From Flammeovirgaceae bacterium (GTDB taxonomy: Bacteria > Bacteroidota > Bacteroidia > Cytophagales > Cyclobacteriaceae): 17,531 nt of DNA. The translations under genes were made by a program, and so were the position numbers. Location: the NCBI GenBank assembly GCA_003229495.1, contig QIEB01000037.1:1-17531 (forward strand), written 5' to 3'. The notes under the pieces are model-generated. The model ran no database searches. It was not told where the DNA came from and saw nothing but the letters and a program-made list of their open reading frames with translations. Positions 7,183 through 15,400 of this stretch are shown piece after piece. Within the stretch, counting starts at the first letter, position 1; each line of letters begins with the position of its first letter.

Positions 7183-7419
7183 TTACTTTACGTTTTCTTC
7201 TAAATAAGAAATTGCTTGGCCAACAGTGGCAATATTCTCGGCCTGATCGTCGGGGATAGAAATATTAAACTCTTTTTCGAATTCCATTATCAATTCAACA
7301 GTATCAAGGGAATCAGCTCCCAGATCATTGGTAAAGCTTGCTTCGGGAGTTACTTCCGACTCTTCAACACCCAGCTTGTCTATGATAATCCCTTTAACTT
7401 TTTGTGCTATATCAGACAT
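7183..7419 (-). CDS. acpP: Acyl carrier protein
   Basis: A 78-residue acidic four-helix carrier protein holding growing acyl chains in fatty acid synthesis. The phosphopantetheine attachment motif GADSLDTVELIM is intact, with Ser37 as the modified residue. N-terminal MSDIAQKVKGIIIDKLGV and C-terminal VGQAISYLEENVK are standard for AcpP. It is the first gene of the minus-strand run with fabF, rnc, nadE and lgt, and is divergent from the IPExxxVDY gene across a 155-bp region. A good promoter candidate lies about 30-60 nt upstream. ATG start at 7417-7419; there is no close upstream in-frame alternative needed. Confidence 0.97.
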   Translation of the reverse strand: MSDIAQKVKGIIIDKLGVEESEVTPEASFTNDLGADSLDTVELIMEFEKEFNISIPDDQAENIATVGQAISYLEENVK

Positions 7420-7448
7420 TGTATAAATTATTTAGTGAAAATACTCTG

Positions 7449-7480
7449 CAAAGAAATACATTTAATCCAATAATGTCAAA
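7449..7480 (-). promoter_or_regulatory. Promoter of acpP operon
   Basis: On the minus strand a TTTG (7477-7480) is followed after a 20-nt spacer by TTTCTTTG (7449-7456), then GC. This fits the Bacteroidota primary sigma pattern of TTG at -33 and TAnnTTTG at -7 with one mismatch (TA to TT). It would give a leader of roughly 20-25 nt before the acpP ATG. Confidence 0.5.
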
Positions 7481-7574
7481 CTATTTGGATAATCTTCAGC
7501 ACCTCTGTTTTAGTATAATTTAGTGCTCGTTAATACATAATTTCATTAGCTTTAACGCCCAATCACCGGGGTAC

Positions 7575-8003
7575 ATGAAGAAAAATAGATTAATTACCAG
7601 CTTTGATTTCGATTTTTCATTGTTGGCCATTGTATCTCAGCTGAAAGAGTATAAACTAGCCTGGATCATCAACCAGGAGCTTGGTATCAAACTGGTAAAA
7701 CAACACGATGAAATCTTCCACTTCCTCGGTAATGAGAAACTTTGCATTAGCAATTACCTTTATCAAACGGAACACAGTAGTATTCGTTTGATCATTAATC
7801 GGTCAAGGGAGGAATTTTGTGCATCTATGCAGCTTCTTATTCCGGAATTGAAACAATTTGACTTTCTGATGTTAATTGAAGGCTTTGAAGATACGCTGGT
7901 AGTCCAGGAGGTTCGCGATTCATTGAAAAACATTAATGGTATTCAAATGATCAATCAAATCAGTGTCGACCAACTCAAATCACGAGATAACCTAATATTC
8001 TAA
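7575..8003 (+). CDS. IPExxxVDY family protein
   Basis: A 142-residue protein of a Bacteroidota-specific family of unknown function named after a conserved motif. Here the motif is IPELKQFDF at residues 89-97, so the usual V-D-Y reads F-D-F. The N-terminal part carries the family's FDFDFSLLAIVS and KEYKLAWIINQ segments, followed by NYLYQTEHSSIRLIINR and a FLMLIEGF stretch. There is no signal peptide or membrane span, so it is probably cytoplasmic. It is 6 nt upstream of pyk and divergent from acpP; this arrangement recurs in the phylum, to my knowledge, and suggests cotranscription with pyruvate kinase. No catalytic residues can be named. ATG start at 7575. Confidence 0.88.
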   Translation: MKKNRLITSFDFDFSLLAIVSQLKEYKLAWIINQELGIKLVKQHDEIFHFLGNEKLCISNYLYQTEHSSIRLIINRSREEFCASMQLLIPELKQFDFLMLIEGFEDTLVVQEVRDSLKNINGIQMINQISVDQLKSRDNLIF

Positions 8004-8009
8004 TTCTAG

Positions 8010-9443
8010 ATGACTAAAGACCTTTTATTCAACAAGACGAAAATTGTGGCTACGGTGGGACCCGCCAGTAGCAGCCGAAAAATATTAAAACAACTCATCA
8101 CTAGTGGTGTAGATGTATTCCGGCTCAATTTCTCACATGGACGTCACCAGGATCATCAGAAGGTACTGGACATTATACGAAGCTTGAATGACGAGTTAGG
8201 TACTCATATTTGTATTCTACAGGATCTGCAAGGCCCCAAAATCCGTATTGGAGAGGTTGAAAATGGAGAGGTGATTTTAGAAGAAGACGCCACATTTGTT
8301 ATAACTACTGAAGAGGTGATAGGTACTTCTCAACGAGTGAGTACCACTTATCAATTTTTACCAACGGATGTCAAAGTTGATGATGTGATTTTGATCGACG
8401 ATGGAAAAATTGAGGTTGTGGTCACCGATTTTGATAGTCATCAGGTATTCACGCGGGTAATTCACGGCGGACGGCTAAAACCCAGGAAAGGGATCAACCT
8501 GCCTAACACAGAAGTAAGCGCCCCGTCACTGACGAGCAAGGACCGGAATGATCTGGAATTCGGATTACGCAATGAAGTGGCTTGGATTGCTCTTTCTTTT
8601 GTGAGGACGGCCAATGACGTTATAGAATTGAAAGATATTATTAAAAAGGCCGGTAAGAATTGCAAAGTAATTGCAAAAATAGAAAAGCCTCAGGCGATAA
8701 ATGAGATAGATAACATAATTGAGGCTTCCGATGGTTTGATGGTGGCTCGAGGTGACCTTGGAGTGGAAACGTTGATGGAAGATGTTCCAATGGTCCAAAA
8801 AATGATCGTAAGCAAGTGCAATAGACAGTTCAAGCCAGTAATAATCGCTACTCAAATGATGGAAAGCATGATCGAAAATGCTCGACCCACCCGGGCAGAG
8901 ACTAATGACATTGCTAATTCTATCATTGACGGGGCAGATGCTTTAATGCTGTCTGCAGAAACAGCAGTAGGAAAGTACCCGATTCAAGTAATTAAGAGTA
9001 TGTCTAAAACCATACAATCAGTTGAAAACAAGGCCGATATCTATTTTAAGCACCGTAAGTTGAATCCAGAGTCCGAGACCTATTATAATAATAACCTAAT
9101 ACTTTCTGCCTGCCGGCTTGCCAGGGACACCGATGCGGTGGCGATTACTGGTATGACTGAGTCTGGATATACTGCTTATAGATTGGCAGGAAATCGACCG
9201 AAAGCCCATATTTTTGTTTTCACCCACAATAAGTCCCTGCCCTATACTTTAAGTTTGGTTTGGGGAATCAGGAGTGTCTATTACGATAATATGGAAAGTA
9301 CCGACTTAACGTTTTCAGATATTGAAAACGTATTGCGTGAAGAAGGGTGTCTAGAAAAGGGAGATGTGTTTATCAATACCGCATCTATGCCTATTCAAGC
9401 CCGATATCGAACCAATTCACTAAAGATCTCTATTGCCGAATGA
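8010..9443 (+). CDS. pyk: Pyruvate kinase
   Basis: A 477-residue glycolytic enzyme converting phosphoenolpyruvate and ADP to pyruvate and ATP. Visible elements: TKIVATVGPAS (10-20), the VFRLNFSHG active-site segment (36-44), LQDLQGPKIRIG (70-81), the B-domain, and the PK signature around 221-252 with Lys223, Glu225 and Asp249 (IAKIEKPQA, then VARGDLGVE), followed by ATQMMESMIENARPTRAE. The C-terminal allosteric-type domain runs to ISIAE. It follows the IPExxxVDY gene by 6 nt. Its last 24 bp (9420-9443) overlap the 3' end of the convergent NFACT gene. A hairpin with a T-tract follows the stop. ATG start at 8010. Confidence 0.97.
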   Translation: MTKDLLFNKTKIVATVGPASSSRKILKQLITSGVDVFRLNFSHGRHQDHQKVLDIIRSLNDELGTHICILQDLQGPKIRIGEVENGEVILEEDATFVITTEEVIGTSQRVSTTYQFLPTDVKVDDVILIDDGKIEVVVTDFDSHQVFTRVIHGGRLKPRKGINLPNTEVSAPSLTSKDRNDLEFGLRNEVAWIALSFVRTANDVIELKDIIKKAGKNCKVIAKIEKPQAINEIDNIIEASDGLMVARGDLGVETLMEDVPMVQKMIVSKCNRQFKPVIIATQMMESMIENARPTRAETNDIANSIIDGADALMLSAETAVGKYPIQVIKSMSKTIQSVENKADIYFKHRKLNPESETYYNNNLILSACRLARDTDAVAITGMTESGYTAYRLAGNRPKAHIFVFTHNKSLPYTLSLVWGIRSVYYDNMESTDLTFSDIENVLREEGCLEKGDVFINTASMPIQARYRTNSLKISIAE

Positions 9444-10991
9444 TCCGGCTTTTGGGACAACCAAAAGAACTTTTTCCCTTTCAACCACAACTTGACCTGG
9501 TGACGCACCTTTAGATTTACGAACGTATTTCTTAGGTGTATAGATCACAGGGCAAAGTGAATCATTTTTTCGTTTACTGTAATAAGCTGCAAGCTGTGCG
9601 GCTGACTCAATTACAGTAGAAGGAAAGGGTCTGCCGGGTAAATGTTTAATAATAACATGCGAGCCTTTTACATCCTTTGCGTGCAACCAAAGGTCTTCCT
9701 TGTGGGCAAATTTTTGAGTAAGCAGGTCATTGTTGGTAGCATTTTTACCGATGAGTATCACAAAATTCTGAAACTTGAATTCTTTAAATAATGACCATGG
9801 ATCCTTTGTTTGTTTAGCAGGGTTAAGCTTATGATCTTTGGCATAGTTTCTTATTAATTTCAGGTCCTTACATTGATTCAAAAATACAATATGTTCTTCT
9901 GTCATGCTTAACTGTAGCTGGCTCCTGCTTAAATTTTGACGCAAAACCTCAACTTCTTTGCGCTGATTCTTTGATTTTCTATAGTATTGCTCAGCATTCT
10001 TCTGGGGAGTAAGATCCGGCTTTAGTTTTATGGAAATGGGTTTCCCGGTTTTGAAATCGGGAAGCTCAACATTGGCAGCACCCGAGGGAATGAGATGCAT
10101 ATTGGCCATTATTATATCTGCAATTTCTCGATGTCCAACTTCTTTTTCCAGTTGTGTTAGTCTGTTTTGAGATTTCCGAATAACGCCCTCGGCTCTTTTT
10201 TTTCTTCGTTCCAAAAGCCTGAGCAACATCTTTTGTAGCGAGATCAATTGCTTCATCCGGACATATTGGTGAAAGAACTCATCTAATCCTTCACCGACAT
10301 GCTTAGTATGAAAGAAGTAGTCTGTAGGTTCCAACATTGAGAGTACCGGACCAGACTCCTGGTGATATAAGTAGTAGTTAGGTTTTTCCAACGTTCCCAG
10401 TACTTTCTTTATCATGGCCCATTTTTCATTCATGCCCATCTCATCATATCCACATTTTATTAGGTGTTTTCTTACAGTTCCACCCAACGTTGGTAACATC
10501 TTATGAAAATCTCCTTGTAATTCATCGAATCGTTGTCTACTTACCTTAAATTTCCTGTTCATTGCACCGGTGGTAACATTAAGATCTGCGGTAAGTTTGT
10601 GCTTAAACAGAGCATATGCTTTCCCGTTTTTGCACAGCACCACATTTGACTGGTTTCCAAACATTTTGAACAACAAACTCCAGCTTGACTCCAATTTTAG
10701 GCAAAGGCATCTTTCATATTCAAAACAGAAGACGTCCTGTACCTGAGCGTTATTTATTTCTGTAAAAAGATTTACACTGTTTTTTTTAGCACGAATAAAA
10801 TTCCGAGGAATACGTAACATTGAAAGGTCGGGACGCATGACGGCCTGGATAAAAAACTCCTTATCATCAAAATCAAATTGTATCACCAATTCATCTTTAT
10901 CCTGGCTGTAGCAAGAATGCAGGAGTGCGCCGGTGAGTCGGTCCTTAAGCCGATAACCTAATTGACGAAGCAAGTAGTAATTATTATGCAC
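9420..10991 (-). CDS. NFACT family protein (Rqc2/RqcH-like, fibronectin-binding protein A domain)
   Basis: A 523-residue protein with an NFACT-N/FbpA-like N-terminal half (MHNNYYLLRQL start; KMFGNQSNVVL at 109-119), a charged coiled-coil middle (about 245-295 and 335-370, LERRKKRAEG) and a C-terminal NFACT-R RNA-binding domain (LWLHAKDVKGSHVII, then ESAAQLAAYYSKRK and TPKKYVRKSKGASPGQV). Characterised relatives (yeast Rqc2, Bacillus RqcH) bind obstructed large ribosomal subunits with tRNA and add C-terminal tails that mark stalled peptides for degradation. The Asp-Arg pair needed for tRNA recruitment in RqcH appears as Glu93-Arg94 here. The start is GTG at 10989-10991, 2 nt after the preceding gene's stop; an in-frame stop at 11016-11018 excludes an ATG. 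Its last 24 bp overlap pyk. Family call is firm; activity in tailing is inference. Confidence 0.87.
   Translation of the reverse strand: MHNNYYLLRQLGYRLKDRLTGALLHSCYSQDKDELVIQFDFDDKEFFIQAVMRPDLSMLRIPRNFIRAKKNSVNLFTEINNAQVQDVFCFEYERCLCLKLESSWSLLFKMFGNQSNVVLCKNGKAYALFKHKLTADLNVTTGAMNRKFKVSRQRFDELQGDFHKMLPTLGGTVRKHLIKCGYDEMGMNEKWAMIKKVLGTLEKPNYYLYHQESGPVLSMLEPTDYFFHTKHVGEGLDEFFHQYVRMKQLISLQKMLLRLLERRKKRAEGVIRKSQNRLTQLEKEVGHREIADIIMANMHLIPSGAANVELPDFKTGKPISIKLKPDLTPQKNAEQYYRKSKNQRKEVEVLRQNLSRSQLQLSMTEEHIVFLNQCKDLKLIRNYAKDHKLNPAKQTKDPWSLFKEFKFQNFVILIGKNATNNDLLTQKFAHKEDLWLHAKDVKGSHVIIKHLPGRPFPSTVIESAAQLAAYYSKRKNDSLCPVIYTPKKYVRKSKGASPGQVVVEREKVLLVVPKAGSFGNRDL
9449..9475 (+). terminator. Candidate intrinsic terminator after pyk
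   Basis: CTTTTGG (9449-9455) and CCAAAAG (9461-9467) form a perfect 7-bp stem with a 5-nt loop, starting 5 nt after the pyk stop and followed by AAC and T5. The stem is AT-rich with three G-C pairs, so it is weak to moderate. It lies within the convergent NFACT coding sequence. Confidence 0.4.
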
Positions 10992-10993
10992 CC

Positions 10994-11755
10994 TTAAATG
11001 TCCAGAGTAAGTCCATCATAAGCCAGGTGGATATATTCAGGTAGCTGTTTGGATATTTTCTGATGTAACCCTAATCGATGGCTTATATGAGTAAAGTAAG
11101 CCCTTTCAGGCCGGAGCTCGGTTACCAGGGCAATGGCTTCATCGAGATTAAAATGTGAGATATGAGGATCGATTTGCAAAGCATTAAGCACCAATATTTT
11201 AGAACCTTCTATTTTTTGTTTCTCAGATTTCTCAATGTAATTGGCATCGGTGATATATGTAAAATCCTTAATACGATATCCCCAGACTGGCAGTTTATGG
11301 TGCATAACCTGAATCGGGACAAAATCAATGCCGCCAGCCTTAAAAGGACGTCCATCTATTTCGAATATTTTTATTTTGGGAATACCTGGATATGTGGTTT
11401 CCGTAAATATGTAGGGGTATTCTAACCTTAGGTGGTCAATTACCCGGCTGCTAGCGTATACTGGAATATCTAATCGTTGCTGATAGCTATAAGGCCTGAT
11501 ATCGTCCAGGCCACCTACATGATCTTTGTGTTCGTGGGTAAAAATAACCGCATCAAGTCGGTCAATTCGTTGTACCAGAGCCTGCTGACGGAAGTCAGGA
11601 CCACAGTCAATAACTACATTGCTGCCTTCGTTTTGAACTAGTAATGAAGTACGAAGTCTTTTGTCCCTATAATCTATGGAGTTACAAACCGGACAGGAAC
11701 AATTTATGACAGGTACACCCTGAGAAGTACCAGTACCAAGAAAAGAGACCTTCAA
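10994..11755 (-). CDS. MBL-fold metallo-hydrolase, PhnP-like
   Basis: A 253-residue metallo-beta-lactamase-fold hydrolase. The metal site motif THEHKDHVGGLDD is at 73-85 (His74, His76, Asp78, His79), further ligands are likely His152-153 (VMHHKLP) and Asp169 (ITDANYI), and THISHRLG is near 222-229. The N-terminus MKVSFLGTGTSQGVPV and the Cys cluster CSCPVC (Cys19, Cys21, Cys24) resemble PhnP, a cyclic phosphodiesterase whose cysteines hold a structural zinc. No phosphonate genes are nearby, so the substrate is unknown; a cyclic phosphodiester or nucleic-acid end is plausible. The start is TTG at 11753-11755, overlapping the upstream stop in TTGA; the encoded MKVSFLGTGTSQG is exactly the family N-terminus, so the start is well supported. 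NFACT follows after 2 nt. Confidence 0.88.
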   Translation of the reverse strand: MKVSFLGTGTSQGVPVINCSCPVCNSIDYRDKRLRTSLLVQNEGSNVVIDCGPDFRQQALVQRIDRLDAVIFTHEHKDHVGGLDDIRPYSYQQRLDIPVYASSRVIDHLRLEYPYIFTETTYPGIPKIKIFEIDGRPFKAGGIDFVPIQVMHHKLPVWGYRIKDFTYITDANYIEKSEKQKIEGSKILVLNALQIDPHISHFNLDEAIALVTELRPERAYFTHISHRLGLHQKISKQLPEYIHLAYDGLTLDI

Positions 11756-12027
11756 AGTTCAATCTTTGTTTGAAATAGGCTTAGATACAATTTTTGATTT
11801 TTATATCCGAGGGAGTTTTCTTCTAAATTTATTTTCTTCAAAATATCAATGAGACAGTTGATCTTACCTTCCGTGGTATAATATTTGTTAACAACGGCGA
11901 CTTTAGTGTTCCGTAAAATGCAGTATCCCGAATTAAAAGATCCTTTTTCGTATCTTAATTGGTAGGCGGTCTCGCTAAAAAGATCTTCAAGTTTGTTCAA
12001 AAAATGCTTGGTATATCTGACTTCCAT
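11752..12027 (-). CDS. Conserved hypothetical protein, 91 residues
   Basis: A small protein I recognise only as a Bacteroidota-type conserved hypothetical; no known domain is evident. It is cytoplasmic by appearance (no signal peptide or membrane span), with an N-terminal helix-like KHFLNKLEDLFSE, a strand-like CILRNTKVAVVNKYYTTEGK, and a C-terminal helix-like INCLIDILKKI. The layout (charged helix, beta hairpin, helix) is a compact single domain. It starts 5 nt after the receiver-protein gene and ends in the TTGA overlap with the MBL-hydrolase gene, so it is translated from the same message as both. The tight coupling makes it a real gene rather than a chance frame. ATG start at 12025-12027. 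I assign no function. Confidence 0.8.
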   Translation of the reverse strand: MEVRYTKHFLNKLEDLFSETAYQLRYEKGSFNSGYCILRNTKVAVVNKYYTTEGKINCLIDILKKINLEENSLGYKNQKLYLSLFQTKIEL

Positions 12028-12032
12028 TCAGG

Positions 12033-12407
12033 TTAGCTCTCGGTGTATTTTTTAACCGTTTCCACCAGAACATCAAAGTTCAAGGGCTTAGGCAGGTAAT
12101 CATCTATACCGGCTTCTTTGAATTCAGCAATGGAGTAATTCTGGGCGTTTCCGGTTATGGCAATAATAGGTATTCGGGCTTTCTCTGGATCGGACATCGC
12201 CCTTATGTTTCGTGTACATTCCATGCCATCCATGACTGGCATATTAATGTCCATCAGTATTATGTCAAAGTGTTTGTTTTGCAAAACATCCAATACTTGT
12301 TGACCATTTTTCACGGCAGAGATGTCGAAGCTTTGCATCTGTAAAATTTTCTTGGTTAAGTTCTGTATTACAGAACTGTCTTCAGCAATCAGTACTTTCT
12401 TTGACAT
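12033..12407 (-). CDS. Single-domain response regulator (receiver only)
   Basis: A 124-residue CheY-like receiver with all key residues: acidic pair Glu9-Asp10 (IAEDSS), phosphoacceptor Asp53 (ILMDINMPVMDG), Thr85 (AITGNA) and Lys107 (LPKPLN). There is no output domain. It starts 16 nt downstream of the hybrid kinase, whose HPt domain (His1174) is the likely phosphodonor. Such stand-alone receivers act by protein contact or as phosphate sinks; which applies here cannot be told. The kinase's own REC is diverged from it, so it is not a recent internal duplicate. The 91-residue hypothetical gene follows after 5 nt. ATG start at 12405-12407. Confidence 0.93.
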   Translation of the reverse strand: MSKKVLIAEDSSVIQNLTKKILQMQSFDISAVKNGQQVLDVLQNKHFDIILMDINMPVMDGMECTRNIRAMSDPEKARIPIIAITGNAQNYSIAEFKEAGIDDYLPKPLNFDVLVETVKKYTES

Positions 12408-12423
12408 GGATAATTTGTTTTGT

Positions 12424-15400
12424 CTATAAATTTAGAATATTGTGATAATTTTTCTGAAATTCCTTGAAGATTTTGTTTAACTCCAGCAGATCTTCCGGTG
12501 CTTGATTGTACTTTTTCACCTTTAGGTCTGACTCTATTTCCTTGGTTTTTTGTGCCAGTTTCGCTACTCCTAAGGTGCCAGCACTGCCTTTCAAAGTGTG
12601 CAAATTACTAAGAATACTTTGATAATCTCCATTGCTTAATGAATGGTGACACTGGTCAAGCTGTTCCTGCGTCTCTTTTTCGAAATCCCTCAATATCTCT
12701 TTGACCATCTCCGGCCCGCTATATTTGGTCAACTGGGCGATAATATCTTTATTGATGATACTAAAATGGTCAGTTTCAACGGTTTTTTGATCAGGTTCTT
12801 CTGGCTGTCCGTTTACCCATTTCTTCACCTTGTTTATTAAGTTATTGGCTTTAATAGGTTTTGACAGGTAGTCGTCCATTCCCTGGTTCAAGAACCTTTC
12901 CCGATCCGGTTCCATACCATATGCAGTCATTGCTACAATAGGTGGTAAACCGGGTAGTTTCATATTTTTGAGGGTTTTTGTGGCAGTCACTCCGTCCATT
13001 TGCGGCATTTGAATGTCCATAAAGATCAGATCATAATCTTTCCGGGTAGCCATTTCTATGGCTTCATGTCCATTTTTGGCTAGGTCTACCTGACAGCCGG
13101 CAGATTTTAGGATCTCCCCAGCCACCTGTCTATTAACCAGATTGTCATCAACCAGTAGTATCTGTGGATTAATATCAGCGAATATTCCTAGGGAAATAGT
13201 GCTCTCTTCTTCCTTTTCTTTCTCTTTCTCCTTTTCAACCGTTTCTTTGTCTGTAGCCAGGGCCTCGAAAGTAAACCAGAAAGTACTTCCCAAATCAGGA
13301 GTTGAGTAAACACCAATATTCCCGTTCATTAATTCACTAAGCTCTTTTGAGATTCGCAGTCCCAGACCTGTCCCGCCAAATGCTTTGGTGGAGGAGTCAT
13401 CTACCTGGCTAAAACTACTAAACAAATTATCCAGGTGTTCCTTGGCAATTCCAATTCCGGTATCTCTTACATTAACCTTAATAACGTGGGTTTTGTCGTA
13501 CTTGAACTGAGGTTTCATACTTAAGTGAATACTGCCGCCATCATTGGTAAATTTGAGGGCATTCGAGAGCAGGTTTGAGATGATCTGCATTAACCTGGTT
13601 TCATCAACTATAACATATTCAGGCAACCGGGGATGTATATAGTAAGCCAGATTGATTCTTCTACTAGTGGCCTGTTGCAAGAACAGCGCATAGAGTTTAC
13701 CGATCACCTGTCTAAGTTCAACAGCTGATTTTCTTAATCGCATCTTGCCTGCTTCAATTTTTGACAGGTCAAGGATATCATTAAGGATCTCCATTAACAG
13801 TGCTGAAGATTTCTTAATAGTATCTAAATACCCTGTTTGTGGTGGTTGTAGTGGGCTGGCACTAAGCAGATCCAACATACCGATAATCCCGTTCATAGGG
13901 GTACGAATTTCATGGCTCATATTTGCCAGAAATTCCTCTTTTACCTTTAACGAACGTTCTGCTACCTCTTTGGCCTGCATAAGTTGCTCATTCGATTCTT
14001 TTAACTTGGTTATGTCTCTCACCACTCCTTCGACTTCTAATGATCCCTCGATGCCAATTTTCAATCTAACGTTACAAATACATTGTATTATCTTTCCATC
14101 CTTGCGCACCAGGGAAGCCTCAAAGTTACGTACTCTTCTATGTTGTACCAGTTGTCTGAGGAGGTCCTTTGTCTTAGATGTATACAGGTAGTAATTCGTA
14201 ATATTTTTCTCAAGCACTTCGTGCTGGCCATAACCAGTCATTTCTCGAACTGATGGACTGACCATCAATATGTTCCCTCGGGGATTACATTTAAAGTACA
14301 AATCTTGAAATGACTCGAATATGTTCCTGAATTTTTCTTCACTTTCTCTCAAGGCGAGACCGGACCTTTTTTTATCAGTGACATCGAGAGCAATGCCAGA
14401 AACTTCTTTTACCGTACCATCGATATGATAAATTGGATTTAGATAAATGTCCAGCGATATTTCACTCCCAAATTCTCCCTTGTATTGAGTTTCAAAATGA
14501 AGGTTGTTTCCTTCAAACACTTTTTGATACTTTTCGGTCCAAAAATCTGCCTGATTTGCTTTTGTGGGAAGATTGGTGTGTTTTGTAAGGCGCTGGTTAG
14601 GATCAAGCCTTCTTTTAAAATATCTATGAACCGTATCGGAGTAGTTTTGGTTAAATGAGGTGAATTCGAAATCAGTATTTACAGACCACATTAAATGCGA
14701 GCTACTTTCAAAAATAGCATTTAGTCTTGCGGTCTGGTCGCTGATTTTGTCCTCATTCCTTTTTCGATTAATAGCCAGAGCAATTTGTCCTGAGATAAAA
14801 TCCAAGAGCTCCAGATCGGAACGGTCGTAAGGAGAGGATTCGTTGTAGGAGAAGAGAGCGATTAGCCCTAGCATTTGCTTTTCGATAGATAGTGGTGCTC
14901 CCAGCCAAACAGTTGGCAGATTGTCCATTTTTGGAACCATTCCTTGACTTTGAAGAGATTCAAAGTCTTTATTTGTTATCAACAAGGACTGATTTTGGCT
15001 TATTGCATAAGCTGTGATCTCTTTTTCGAAACCCTTACCCTTATAAGGAATGTGTTTGTTGTCCTTAATGTAAAATGGAATGGAGAGCGCATCATCTTCA
15101 ATAATTGCGAAGTAGAGGTTTTTTGCATCTATGAAAATATTCAGTTCACTATGAATATTCCTAAACAAGTCCTGAAAGGAGTGACTGTGAATTGATTGAT
15201 TGGCAATCCCGTAATATAAGTTCCTAATCTTTTCTGTACGTACTCGTTCGGAAATATCATGAAAGATGGCCCGAAACTCAACCGGGACTTCTTTTTCGTA
15301 GCTACAATTAACGCTGCCGGTAAGAAATATATTCTGACCTCCGTTTGATATAATAACCGTTTCAAGCTTACCAGAGCTTTTCGACAAGGTAAGGTGCTTT

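Noticed and set aside
7516..7554. Possible plus-strand -7 boxes (TAATTTAG, TAGCTTTA) before the IPExxxVDY gene
   Set aside because: Each has a mismatch and none has a TTG at proper spacing; AT-rich sequence makes chance matches likely.
12033..13248. Possible recent duplication between the stand-alone receiver and the kinase REC domain
   Set aside because: Apart from the shared receiver core motifs the sequences differ throughout, and the DNA shows no repeat.
13745..14191. 148-codon plus-strand frame inside the hybrid kinase
   Set aside because: It is antisense to the HisKA/PAS region, Ser/Ile-rich as expected of a reverse frame, with no recognisable motif.
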